Assembly: GCA_951813535.1 (NCBI GenBank)
Contig: OX638345.1
Coordinates: 2,759,158 to 2,823,157, forward strand
From: an uncultured Dehalococcoidia bacterium
GTDB taxonomy: Bacteria > Chloroflexota > Dehalococcoidia > Lucifugimonadales > UBA3495
DNA length: 64,000 nucleotides
Direction: 5' to 3'
Under the pieces are notes generated by a model that saw nothing but the letters and a program-made list of their open reading frames with translations, did no database searches and was not told the DNA's origin. Positions within the stretch are counted from its first letter, which is position 1. Each line of letters opens with the position of its first letter. Position numbers and translations under genes: made by a program. Below, piece after piece: positions 8,318 through 16,670 of this stretch.

Positions 8318-9529
8318 ATGAGCACCACCAGTACTGATTCCCTCGGCTATTGGGTAGCGTTGAGCCGTGTTCCCCGTTTGGGTTCCGCCCGCTTCCGCCT
8401 CCTCGAGACGCACTTCGACGGCGACCTGTCGGCGGCCTGGGCAGCCCCCGCTCGCGAGTTGCGGGCTGCGGGCGTCGGCCGGGTGTTGGCGCAGTCCATC
8501 GTAAGCGCCAGGGAAACATCCTCGCCTGATCAGGAATTGTCGCGGCTGTCCCACGCTGGCGTTTCCGCTATCAATTGGCACGATCCGGCCTATCCGATCC
8601 GGCTGAGAGAAACCGACGACGCTCCGCCTATCCTCTATCTTCGGGGCACCCTCCCTTCAAGCGACACGCCCTCCGTCGCCGTCGTGGGGACGAGACGCCC
8701 GACCGATTATGGATACCGCGTGACTGCGGACCTGTGCTCGGCCCTGGCCGCTAACGGGGTGACGGTGGTCAGCGGCCTCGCGCTGGGAATCGATGCGCGG
8801 GCGCACAAGTCCACCGTGGACGCCGGTGGCGTGACTGTCGCCGTCCTGGGCAACGGTCTGGACACCGTCTATCCTCGGGACAATCTTCGGCTCGTGGAAC
8901 GCATCGTGGCCGAAGGCGGGGCCATCATCAGCGAGTTCCCTCTGGGTGTACGACCGGAGGCATCGAACTTCCCCCGCCGCAACCGTATCATCAGCGGCAT
9001 GACCCTCGGCACGCTGATTACCGAGGCGGGCGAGACCAGCGGAACTCGGTGGACCGTGTATCATGCCCTGGAACAGAACCGCGAAATTTTCTGCGTCCCC
9101 GGCAGCATATACTCCGACGCCAGCAATCTCACCAATCGGCTCATCCGCGAGGGCGCCAAACTCGTCTGCAACGTCAATGATATATTGGTCGAGATCGGCC
9201 TCGAAACCTCAGAGCGGCAGATCCCCCTGGACCTGTCCAAAACCGATCAGTCGTCGGCCGCTCCCGCGAAAACTGACGCGAACGGTCCCAGCCAAAGGAC
9301 GCGCACGCATCGCCACGATCCGATAGAATGTGAGCGGGCCGCTCCGGAAGCCCCCGACGATGACGAAGCCGAATTGCTTCAGCACATCGCACAGGACCCG
9401 GTACACGTCGACGATCTGGTAGCTCTCAGTCGTCGGCCAATTGCCCAGGTTAGCGGTCTGCTCACCATGCTGGAACTCAAGGGTCTGGTCCGACAAGTTG
9501 GGACCATGCATTACCAACTGGTCGCCTGA
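8318..9529 (+). CDS. dprA: DNA processing protein DprA (Smf)
   Basis: The 403-residue protein loads RecA on incoming single-stranded DNA during transformation or recombination. An N-terminal helix-hairpin-like/SAM domain (about 1-60) is followed by the Rossmann-like DprA fold with SVAVVGTRRPTDYG near residue 118, VVSGLALGIDARAHK, and RRNRIISGMTLGTLITEAG. A variable linker (about 310-345, rich in Ser, Ala, Arg) leads to a C-terminal winged-helix DprA_WH domain ending in VRQVGTMHYQLV. The ATG at 8318 gives the family's N-terminus; the open frame running back to 6776 lies antisense to the GMC gene and is not coding. topA follows after 20 bases, a common arrangement in bacteria. Confidence 0.95.
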   Translation: MSTTSTDSLGYWVALSRVPRLGSARFRLLETHFDGDLSAAWAAPARELRAAGVGRVLAQSIVSARETSSPDQELSRLSHAGVSAINWHDPAYPIRLRETDDAPPILYLRGTLPSSDTPSVAVVGTRRPTDYGYRVTADLCSALAANGVTVVSGLALGIDARAHKSTVDAGGVTVAVLGNGLDTVYPRDNLRLVERIVAEGGAIISEFPLGVRPEASNFPRRNRIISGMTLGTLITEAGETSGTRWTVYHALEQNREIFCVPGSIYSDASNLTNRLIREGAKLVCNVNDILVEIGLETSERQIPLDLSKTDQSSAAPAKTDANGPSQRTRTHRHDPIECERAAPEAPDDDEAELLQHIAQDPVHVDDLVALSRRPIAQVSGLLTMLELKGLVRQVGTMHYQLVA

Positions 9530-9549
9530 ACTGGAGACGAACTCTTCCT

Positions 9550-12015
9550 ATGCCGCCCAAGACAGGAACTTCGGCAAAATCCACCAAAGCTTCCGCCAAG
9601 CCCCGCCGCGGCGCCCAGTCGCGACGGTCCGCGACTCGAGCCGCCGGCAAGTCCGGTTCCGGGGAAACTTCCGCCAGCGGATCCACTCGCCGCAACCCTC
9701 GCATGCCTTCGTCAAAAGGCAAGCGCCTGGTCGTGGTGGAATCGCCGGCCAAGGCTCGCACGGTTGGACAAATTCTGGGCAACAAGTACCTGGTCACCGC
9801 GTCCATGGGCCATGTGCGCGACTTGCCCAAGTCCACTCTCGGCGTCAACACCGAGGATGATTTCTCGCCCAAGTACCTCACCATGAAGGACAAACGCGAC
9901 CTGGTGAAGGAACTCAAGGAAGCTGGAGCCAAGGCCTCAGACATCTTCCTCGCCACCGACCCGGACCGGGAGGGCGAAGCCATCTCCTGGCACCTCCAGG
10001 CCGCCGCCGGATGGGACAAATTCGAGAAGCCTCCCAAGCGCGTGGTGTTCCACGAGATCACCAAGCAGGCAGTCGAGGAGGCTTTCGAACACCCCCGCGA
10101 AATCGACATGCAACTGGTCAACGCCCAGCAGGCGCGTCGCATCCTGGACCGCCTCGTCGGTTACGAGATCAGCCCGCTGCTCTGGCTCAAGGTCAAACTC
10201 GGCCTGTCCGCGGGCCGGGTCCAGTCCGTCGCCCTGCGCATGATCGTCGATCGCGAACGCGAAATCACCGCCTTCGTCCCCCAGGAATGGTGGTCGCTGG
10301 AAGCCGAACTCCACAAGGATACCGACCCCAACGACCCTTCCAACCTGTTCACCGCGACGCTCCATTCGCGGAAGGGTTCCCGCAAGCTGAACATCAACGA
10401 TGAGGCCACGGCCCGCGGCCTGGAAGCCGAATTGCAGGGCGCGGCCTATGCTGTTGACAAGGCCGAAAAGAAGCCCCGTCGCCAGCGGCCCGCCCCTCCC
10501 TTCATAACCAGCACGCTCCAGCAGGACGCCGGCCGCAAGCTTCGGTTCACCGCTCAGCGCACCATGGCTTTGGCCCAGCAACTCTACGAGGGATTGAACG
10601 TCGGCAGCGAGGGATCCGTGGGTCTCATCACCTACATGAGAACCGACAGCGTCAACGTCGCCGATACCGCGGTGCGCGAAACCCGCGACTACATTCGCCA
10701 GCGGTTCGGCAAGGACTACACGCCGGACAAGCCGCGCGCTTACCGGACTCGCAGCAAGAACGCCCAGGAAGCCCACGAGGCGATCCGGCCCACCTCGGTT
10801 GGCCGCACGCCCCAGGCCATGGCAGCATACCTGGATCGTGATCAATTGCGCCTTTATACGCTGATCTGGGAACGCATGGTCGCCAGCCAGATGGCCGACG
10901 CGCTTCTGGAAGCAACCACCGTCGACATCGACGCCAATTGCCTTTCGCCCTCGGATAGCGTGTTCCGCTTCCGCGCCACCGGCTCGGTGCTCAAGTTCCC
11001 GGGTTTCCGCGCCGTGTACCTCGAGGGACGCGACGATGCCGCCGACGGCGGTGAAAACGCGCTGCCCGAACTGGCCGCCGGAGACGGTCTCGTCAACCAA
11101 AAACTTCAAGCCAGTCAGCACTTCACCCAACCGCCTCCAAGGTTCACCGAGGCCACCCTCATCAGGGAGATGGAAGACAAGGGCATCGGTCGACCCAGCA
11201 CGTACGCGCCGACCATCGCCACCCTGGTCGAACGGGAATACGTCCAGCGCGAGCAGCGCCGCCTGTCCCCCACCGAATTGGGCTGCACCGTCACCGACCT
11301 CCTCACCGAGCGGTTCGCCGACGTTATGGCGCCCGAGTTCACCGCCAAGATGGAGGAGGACCTGGACAGCGTCGCCCAGGGCGAACAGGACTGGGTGCCC
11401 ATGCTCCGCGATTTCTACGGGCCGTTCCATCAAGCGGTCAACGTGGCGGAGCAAGCCTTCACGCCCTCGTGCGAGAAATGCGGTCAGCCCATGACCATGA
11501 TGATGGGCCGTTTCGGCAGGTTCCTGGCCTGTAGCGGCTATCCCGAGTGCCAGAACACTCGCAACATGCGCGACAACGTGGAGCGTCCGGCGGACGAACC
11601 CACCGACGAGATTTGCGAAAGGTGCGAGCGGCCCATGGTTATCAAGACGGGACGCTACGGCCGCTTCCTGGCCTGCACCGGGTACAACGCCGACGACAAC
11701 CCCTGCGACAACCGTCGCAACATCGTCACCAAGAGCGACGTGCCTTGCCCCAAATGCGGCGGAGACCTGGTGCAACGCCGCGCCCGGAAGTCCGGCCGCC
11801 CCTTCTGGGGCTGCGCCAACTATCCGGAATGCGAATTCCTGGTGAACACCGAGCCGCTGTCGGCTCCGTGCCCCGACTGCGGAGGCATGCTGGTCACGGC
11901 GGCCCGTGGTAGCGCCCGCTGCAACGATTGCAAGTGGAAGGGCGACCCCCCGGCGATCGAGTCCGCTGACGCCACACCCGCCGCCTCACCGGAGTTGGCT
12001 GGCGTTGGCGACTAG
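9550..12015 (+). CDS. topA: DNA topoisomerase I, type IA
   Basis: The 821-residue enzyme relaxes negative supercoils by passing one strand through a break in the other. A low-complexity Lys/Ser/Arg-rich N-terminal extension of about 55 residues precedes the TOPRIM domain, which starts RLVVVESPAKARTVGQILG and contains DPDREGEAISWHL. The active-site tyrosine is Tyr362 in GLITYMRTDSVNV. From residue 641 four cysteine clusters follow one another (CEKC, CERC, CPKC, CPDC types), typical zinc ribbons of TopA tails. The start at 9550 has GGAG about 14 bases upstream. The in-frame ATG at 9703 would remove the basic extension but lacks a ribosome binding site. The 3' end overlaps the xer gene start. 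Confidence 0.96.
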   Translation: MPPKTGTSAKSTKASAKPRRGAQSRRSATRAAGKSGSGETSASGSTRRNPRMPSSKGKRLVVVESPAKARTVGQILGNKYLVTASMGHVRDLPKSTLGVNTEDDFSPKYLTMKDKRDLVKELKEAGAKASDIFLATDPDREGEAISWHLQAAAGWDKFEKPPKRVVFHEITKQAVEEAFEHPREIDMQLVNAQQARRILDRLVGYEISPLLWLKVKLGLSAGRVQSVALRMIVDREREITAFVPQEWWSLEAELHKDTDPNDPSNLFTATLHSRKGSRKLNINDEATARGLEAELQGAAYAVDKAEKKPRRQRPAPPFITSTLQQDAGRKLRFTAQRTMALAQQLYEGLNVGSEGSVGLITYMRTDSVNVADTAVRETRDYIRQRFGKDYTPDKPRAYRTRSKNAQEAHEAIRPTSVGRTPQAMAAYLDRDQLRLYTLIWERMVASQMADALLEATTVDIDANCLSPSDSVFRFRATGSVLKFPGFRAVYLEGRDDAADGGENALPELAAGDGLVNQKLQASQHFTQPPPRFTEATLIREMEDKGIGRPSTYAPTIATLVEREYVQREQRRLSPTELGCTVTDLLTERFADVMAPEFTAKMEEDLDSVAQGEQDWVPMLRDFYGPFHQAVNVAEQAFTPSCEKCGQPMTMMMGRFGRFLACSGYPECQNTRNMRDNVERPADEPTDEICERCERPMVIKTGRYGRFLACTGYNADDNPCDNRRNIVTKSDVPCPKCGGDLVQRRARKSGRPFWGCANYPECEFLVNTEPLSAPCPDCGGMLVTAARGSARCNDCKWKGDPPAIESADATPAASPELAGVGD

Positions 12016-13036
12016 CCAGGCAGATGTCGCGGCCCTGCCGCACGAGACCAAGAGTTCCGCTCCGGCCTCCGCCGACCTGCTGGAGCGTTACTCTCTGTAT
12101 CTGACCGGGCAGCGCTCGTTGTCCGACAATACCCGTCGCATCTACATCGACGATCTGCACACCTTTCTGCACCATTGCCGGCAGAACGGACACGACCTCC
12201 GCGACATGGATCGACAACTCCTTCGCGGCTACGTGGCATTCCTGGCCACTGCTGGCAGATCCGACGGCCCCCGGCCCACCGGGTACGCCCGCGTCAGCAT
12301 CGTACGCAAACTCACCGCCCTCCGGACTTTCTACAACTTCCTGGTGCAGGAGGGCTGGTTCCAGTCCACTCCGGTCCCGTCGGCCCGCTCTTTCCCGGTC
12401 AAGGTGGAGAAGCCTCTGCCCAGCTTCCTCGGAAAGCAGGAAGCCAACCGCTTGCTCGCCGCGCCCGAGGAAGACACTCCGGCCGGCCGGCGTGACCGGG
12501 CGATCCTGGAGGTTCTCTATGCGTGCGGCGTCCGCCTGGCCGAGTTGCAGGGCATGAATTTGGGCGACATCAACGGCGACCGCCGCGAGATCCTGGTCCG
12601 CGGCAAGGGCGACAAGGAACGCTGGACCCTGTACGGGACTGCCGCCCAGGATGCGCTGGACCGGTATCTGGAAGACGGCCGGCCTCATTTCTCCGCCACC
12701 AGCGCCCACGGCGACCCGCTGTTCGTCAATCGCTACGGCGGCCGTCTCTCCCGCCGCAGCATCGAGAAGATCGTGCGCGATTACGCCGCCCGTGCTGGCC
12801 TCAAGGAAGGGATCCACACCCACACCCTCCGGCACAGCTTCGCCAGCCACATGCTCGAGGGCGACGCCGACCTCCGCGTAATCCAGGAACTCCTCGGCCA
12901 CAGCAGCGTTTCCACCACCCAGTTGTACACCCACATCACCAAGCAGGAAGCCCGCCGCGCCTACATGGATTTCCACCCCCTTGCTGCGTCCTCCGGGACC
13001 GACTCCGTCAGCGACGACGCCACCCCGGAAGAATGA
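12005..13036 (+). CDS. xerC: Tyrosine site-specific recombinase, XerC/XerD type
   Basis: The protein has about 343 residues. It resolves chromosome dimers at dif sites with a partner recombinase. The N-terminal SAM-like core-binding domain contains YSLYLTGQRSLSDNTRRIY. The catalytic domain carries Arg near 176 (YACGVRLAEL), the HTLRHSFASHML box, LLGHSSVSTTQLYTHI and the nucleophile Tyr308. I choose the TTG at 12005, which overlaps the topA stop codon at 12013-12015. No clear ribosome binding site is visible, so the exact start is uncertain. XerC and XerD cannot be told apart here; the symbol is provisional. Translational coupling to topA upstream and aroQ downstream (ATGA overlap) is evident. 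Confidence 0.9.
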   Translation: MATSQADVAALPHETKSSAPASADLLERYSLYLTGQRSLSDNTRRIYIDDLHTFLHHCRQNGHDLRDMDRQLLRGYVAFLATAGRSDGPRPTGYARVSIVRKLTALRTFYNFLVQEGWFQSTPVPSARSFPVKVEKPLPSFLGKQEANRLLAAPEEDTPAGRRDRAILEVLYACGVRLAELQGMNLGDINGDRREILVRGKGDKERWTLYGTAAQDALDRYLEDGRPHFSATSAHGDPLFVNRYGGRLSRRSIEKIVRDYAARAGLKEGIHTHTLRHSFASHMLEGDADLRVIQELLGHSSVSTTQLYTHITKQEARRAYMDFHPLAASSGTDSVSDDATPEE

Positions 13037-13479
13037 CCTCGATCCTGGTCCTGCACGGACCCAACTTGAACGCACTGGGTCGCCGCGATCGCCATCATTA
13101 CGGCGTGCTGACTCTGGACGAAATCAATCGCCGCATCACCGAACGGGCCGATGCGCTGAGCGTTTCCATCGAGTGTTTCCAGTCCAACCACGAGGGCGCG
13201 CTGGTCGACAAACTACAGGAACGCGCCGGTTCCATCGACGGCGTCGTGATCAACGCCGGGGCGCTGACCCACTACGGTCTGTCTTTGAAGGATGCCCTCA
13301 CCGACGCCGGCGTCCCCTTCGTCGAGGTGCACCTCAGCAACATCCACGCCCGCGAGGAATGGCGCCGCCACTCGGTGTTGGCCGACACCGCCCGCGGTCA
13401 AATTGCCGGGCTCGGTTGGAGAGGCTATACTGCCGCATTGGAAGCGTTGGCCGGCATCATCGGTGACGAGTCTGGCTAG
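13033..13479 (+). CDS. aroQ: 3-dehydroquinate dehydratase, type II
   Basis: The 148-residue enzyme catalyses the third step of the shikimate pathway, trans-dehydrating 3-dehydroquinate. The N-terminus ILVLHGPNLNALGRRDRHHYG matches the type II active-site lid, with the catalytic Tyr in HYG. QSNHEGALVDKLQ, VINAGALTHYGLSLKDAL and FVEVHLSNIHAREEWRRHS carry the Glu, Asn and His residues of the active site. Two small departures from the consensus are seen: VINAGAL replaces the usual VINPGAY. The ATG overlaps the xer stop as ATGA, so translation is coupled. Length is normal for the family. Other shikimate genes are not in the window. Confidence 0.95.
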   Translation: MTSILVLHGPNLNALGRRDRHHYGVLTLDEINRRITERADALSVSIECFQSNHEGALVDKLQERAGSIDGVVINAGALTHYGLSLKDALTDAGVPFVEVHLSNIHAREEWRRHSVLADTARGQIAGLGWRGYTAALEALAGIIGDESG

Positions 13480-13523
13480 CGCCCGTTAACTGCGGTCGGC
13501 GAACCGCCCGGGGGATAACTGAC

Positions 13524-14090
13524 ATGAGCATCAACTTTGGCGACCTCAACAAGGGCATGGTGATCGATCTGGAGAACCAGCCGTGGCAGGTCATGGACTA
13601 CGAGCGTCACAAGATGCAGCAACGGGCGCCCGTGACCCGCATCAAGATGCGCAACCTGATCAACGGCACCGTCATCGAGCGCACGTTCCAGCGTTACGAC
13701 ACCGCTTTCAGCCTGGCCGAGGTCGACAACCGGGACACCCAATACCTGTACACCGATGGCAGAAATTACTTCTTCATGGATCAGGAGACCTTCGACCAGC
13801 ACGAGCTCACGGAGGCCCAGTTGGGTGACGCGTTGGGCTACCTGACCGAAAGCATGATGGTCGAGTTGGTGTTCTACAAAGGCAACCCGATCAACGTAAA
13901 CCTTCCGATCCACGTCGAGCTGCAAGTCGTCGACACCCCGCCCGCATTCAAGGGCGACACGGCCCAGGGCGGCAACAAGCCGGCCACCCTGGAGACCGGG
14001 CTGCGCATCACCGTCCCGATGTTCATCACCCCCGGTGCGCGCGTCAAGGTCGACACGCGCAACGGCACCTACTCCGAACGCGTGTCGTAG
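13524..14090 (+). CDS. efp: Elongation factor P with an atypical tip loop
   Basis: The 188-residue protein has the three-domain EF-P layout: N-terminal KOW-like domain, then two OB folds ending TVPMFITPGARVKVDTRNGTY. EF-P relieves ribosome stalling at polyproline. In Escherichia coli the tip loop reads KPGKG with modified Lys34. Here the matching stretch is HKMQQRAPVTR (residues 29-39), so an ungapped alignment puts Gln33 at the modified position with Arg34 next to it. The usual Lys-Pro-Gly is absent. The start at 13524 has GGGGG about 12 bases upstream. No efp-modification genes (epmA, epmB, earP, ymfI) are seen in the window. The aroQ-efp-xseAB order is common in Gram-positives and related phyla. 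Confidence 0.95.
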   Translation: MSINFGDLNKGMVIDLENQPWQVMDYERHKMQQRAPVTRIKMRNLINGTVIERTFQRYDTAFSLAEVDNRDTQYLYTDGRNYFFMDQETFDQHELTEAQLGDALGYLTESMMVELVFYKGNPINVNLPIHVELQVVDTPPAFKGDTAQGGNKPATLETGLRITVPMFITPGARVKVDTRNGTYSERVS

Positions 14091-14127
14091 ATCGGGAGAC
14101 CTTCCGCGTCGCCTTCGGTGTCGCCCC

Positions 14128-15462
14128 ATGCTGTCGCCGATAGTTCACTCCGTCAGCCAGGTGGCCGTCTATCTCAAGGACAAGCTTGAGTCGGACGGCC
14201 TCCTTTCGCGACTGACCGTCCAGGGTGAAATCGCCAACCTCCGCACCGTCGCGTCGGGTCACTCTTACTTCACCCTGCGCGAAGACGGGAGCAGCATCCG
14301 TTGCGTGATGTTCCGCGGCCGGGCCGGCCAGGAATACCTCGAAGACGGTCAGGAAATTCTGGCCGGTGGCAACTTCACTTTCTATCCGCCGTCGGGCGAA
14401 GCCAACATGCAGGTCGCGGCTGTGCTTCCTGTTGGCGCCGGCGCCCTCGCTCTTGAATTGGCCCGCCTCCGGCAGCAATTGACCGCAGAGGGTCTGTTCG
14501 ATCCTTCACGCAAGCGACCCGTGCCCGTGTTCCCACGAGTCATCGGCGTGGTCACGTCGCCCAGCGGAGCGGTGTGGCAGGACATCCAGAACGTCGTTTT
14601 GCGCCGTTATCCCCTGGCAGAGTTGCGCTTGGCCCCCACCGCAGTACAGGGCGATGGCGCCTCCGAGCAAATAGCTGCGGCTCTGCGCTCGCTCAACGAA
14701 GAGGGCGTCGCGGACGTCATAATCGTCGCTCGCGGCGGCGGATCCCTTGAAGACTTGTGGTGTTTCAATTCGGAGGCGGTTGCCCGGGCTATCTTCGCCA
14801 GCAGCATTCCGATTGTGTCCGGCGTTGGCCACGAAACCGACACCACCATCGCCGATGATGTCGCGGACAGCCGCGCTCCCACGCCGTCCGCAGCCGCTGA
14901 GCTGGCCACACCGGACCGCAATCAGCTAATGGCCGACATATTCGGCGCCCGTCAGCAGATGACCTCGGTGATGGCCGGCCACGTCGGCCGTCTGCGGTCA
15001 TCAGTCCTGTTCCAGCAGCAGCGCTTGCAGCGGCGCGCCCCCGACGTTGCGTCCATGCGCCGGCGTGTCGACGAGTACGCAGAACGCGCCACCTCGTCCA
15101 TCCGGCATCATCACGCGCTGATCGGGCGGGATGTCGCCACGCTGGTGAGCAAGCTGGGCGCGTTGAACCCCGGCGACACCTTGCGCCGGGGTTACGCGGT
15201 CGTTCGGCTGTCCGAAGACGGAATCGTCGTGACATCTCCCGGTCAGGCGGCCGATGGCGCCCACCTGGAAATCTCGCTCGCTGCTGGTACGCTGGCCGCT
15301 ACGGCCGGCCGACACGCCCTGCCGGTTGCCACTGGCGACGTCACCGTTGATCCCCAGGTCAATCCGGCCCCAGGCGACGCAGAGGTCGCCCCAAAAGCGC
15401 CTCGCAAACGCGGCAACCGGCGTGCTCCCGGACCGCCCCCGGCAATGAAGCCGCTGCTCTAG
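14128..15462 (+). CDS. xseA: Exodeoxyribonuclease VII large subunit
   Basis: The 444-residue protein is the catalytic subunit of exonuclease VII, which trims single-stranded DNA. The N-terminal OB fold shows VQGEIANLRTVASGHSYFTL. The nuclease domain contains IGVVTSPSGAVWQDI, the IIVARGGGSLEDLWCFN box, and VSGVGHETDTTIADDVADS, all diagnostic. A long helical region follows, then the usual LRRGYAVV segment. The last 60 residues are a low-complexity tail rich in Pro, Arg and Lys. The ATG at 14128 gives the expected N-terminus; longer readings overlap efp. xseB follows after 15 bases. The basic tail may be matched by the acidic tail of XseB. Confidence 0.95.
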   Translation: MLSPIVHSVSQVAVYLKDKLESDGLLSRLTVQGEIANLRTVASGHSYFTLREDGSSIRCVMFRGRAGQEYLEDGQEILAGGNFTFYPPSGEANMQVAAVLPVGAGALALELARLRQQLTAEGLFDPSRKRPVPVFPRVIGVVTSPSGAVWQDIQNVVLRRYPLAELRLAPTAVQGDGASEQIAAALRSLNEEGVADVIIVARGGGSLEDLWCFNSEAVARAIFASSIPIVSGVGHETDTTIADDVADSRAPTPSAAAELATPDRNQLMADIFGARQQMTSVMAGHVGRLRSSVLFQQQRLQRRAPDVASMRRRVDEYAERATSSIRHHHALIGRDVATLVSKLGALNPGDTLRRGYAVVRLSEDGIVVTSPGQAADGAHLEISLAAGTLAATAGRHALPVATGDVTVDPQVNPAPGDAEVAPKAPRKRGNRRAPGPPPAMKPLL

Positions 15463-15477
15463 CGGTCGCCTCGATCA

Positions 15478-15822
15478 ATGACCGACACCACCGAACCCAG
15501 CGATGCCTGGCGGGCTCAACTCGCTGCGATGCCTTTTGAAGAAGCGTATCGTCGCCTTGAGGACACCGTCTCCCGTCTTGAACAGGGAGAACTCTCCCTG
15601 ACCGACGCCGAGCGTTTGTACCGTGAAGGCATGGAACTGGCCGGCCGCTGCCAGGAACTTCTTACCGAAACCGAGATGCGCATCACCCAGATCGGGGATG
15701 GCCGGACATCTGCTGCCCCGGCGGCCCTCGAACTCCCGACCGGCGACGAGGATTGGGAACCGCCTCCACCTTTGGAACCCGATGATCCGTCCCTTTTCGA
15801 CGACGATGACCCGCCTTTCTGA
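15478..15822 (+). CDS. xseB: Exodeoxyribonuclease VII small subunit with acidic C-terminal tail
   Basis: The 114-residue protein has the XseB core in residues 18-62: MPFEEAYRRLEDTVSRLEQG then LSLTDAERLYREGMELA, a pair of amphipathic helices that binds the XseA helical arm. Typical XseB proteins are 70-85 residues long. This one carries about 45 extra residues rich in Pro, Glu and Asp, ending in a run of aspartates before PPF. It follows xseA by 15 bases, as usual. The formyltransferase-like gene begins 27 bases downstream and may be in the same transcript. Confidence in the family call is high; a role for the tail is unknown. Confidence 0.92.
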   Translation: MTDTTEPSDAWRAQLAAMPFEEAYRRLEDTVSRLEQGELSLTDAERLYREGMELAGRCQELLTETEMRITQIGDGRTSAAPAALELPTGDEDWEPPPPLEPDDPSLFDDDDPPF

Positions 15823-15849
15823 TTTCGCGCCGCTTACGGAAACGGCGGT

Positions 15850-16665
15850 ATGCTGCGCATAGGGTGGTTTTCCACGGGAAGGGGCGAGGGCTCGCGCGGT
15901 CTGCTCCGTTTCATCAAGGACGCCATCGACCAAGGTCGTTTGGATGCTGAGATCGAGTTCGTGTTCAGTAATCGCGAACCCGGGGAGGCCGAGGGCTCCG
16001 ACCAGTTCTTCGACCTCGTACGCTCCTACCGCCTCCCACTGGTGACCTGCTCCTCCAGCCGATACCGACGGGAACACGGCGGCGGATCCGTGGCGCGCCA
16101 TCGCCTCGGTTTTGATCGCGAGGTTATCCGGCTCCTCGCCAGCTACCAGCCTGACGTTTGCGCGTTGGCCGGCTATATGCTCATCTGCAGCGGCGAAATG
16201 TGCCGCCGTTTTCCTCTCCTGAACCTCCACGGCGCTCTGCCCGACGGGCCGACGGGAACCTGGCAGTCCGTGATCTGGCAATTGATCGAGGACCGGTCAA
16301 CCCGTACCGGAGCGATGATCCACCTCGCCACCGAAGAGGTGGATCGGGGACCCGTGCTGTCCCATTGCGTCGTTCCAATCACCGGCGACGACTTCGACCC
16401 GCACTGGGACGCTCTGCGCGGGCGTGATCCCAAGGACATCCGGGCCATCGACGGCGAGGACAACGCCTTGTTTCAGCGCATCCGTGAGGCCGGCTACCGC
16501 CGCGAACCCTATCTGCTCCTGGAGACCCTGCGTGCCGTTTCCGACGGCAGGTTGCGGGTCAAGCCTGAAACGGCGCTCGACGCATCCGGGGACCCGCTGG
16601 GACTGAGGCATCCCGCCGGACTGCCCCTGACCGACCACATCGAAGCCGCGCTGGCCACGGGATAA
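15850..16665 (+). CDS. Formyltransferase-fold protein (PurN/Fmt-like), atypical
   Basis: The 271-residue protein has the formyltransferase fold. The core shows VCALAGYMLICS, then FPLLNLHGALPDGPTG, where the usual motif is NxHPSLLP. GAMIHLATEEVDRGPVLS holds the catalytic Asp. The Asn-His-Asp triad is thus conserved, but the N-terminus (IGWFSTGRGEGSRGLLRF) differs from the phosphate-binding loop of PurN, and the C-terminal 70 residues look unrelated to PurN. It is more likely a formyl or other one-carbon transfer enzyme on an unknown acceptor than the purine enzyme itself. It lies downstream of xseB and ends five bases before the convergent clpX stop, leaving no room for a terminator. Confidence 0.7.
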   Translation: MLRIGWFSTGRGEGSRGLLRFIKDAIDQGRLDAEIEFVFSNREPGEAEGSDQFFDLVRSYRLPLVTCSSSRYRREHGGGSVARHRLGFDREVIRLLASYQPDVCALAGYMLICSGEMCRRFPLLNLHGALPDGPTGTWQSVIWQLIEDRSTRTGAMIHLATEEVDRGPVLSHCVVPITGDDFDPHWDALRGRDPKDIRAIDGEDNALFQRIREAGYRREPYLLLETLRAVSDGRLRVKPETALDASGDPLGLRHPAGLPLTDHIEAALATG

Positions 16666-16670
16666 ATGGC

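Noticed and set aside
9937..11775. Minus-strand open frame of 612 codons opposite topA
   Set aside because: It is an antisense shadow of topA; its sequence has no recognisable family and no ribosome binding site.
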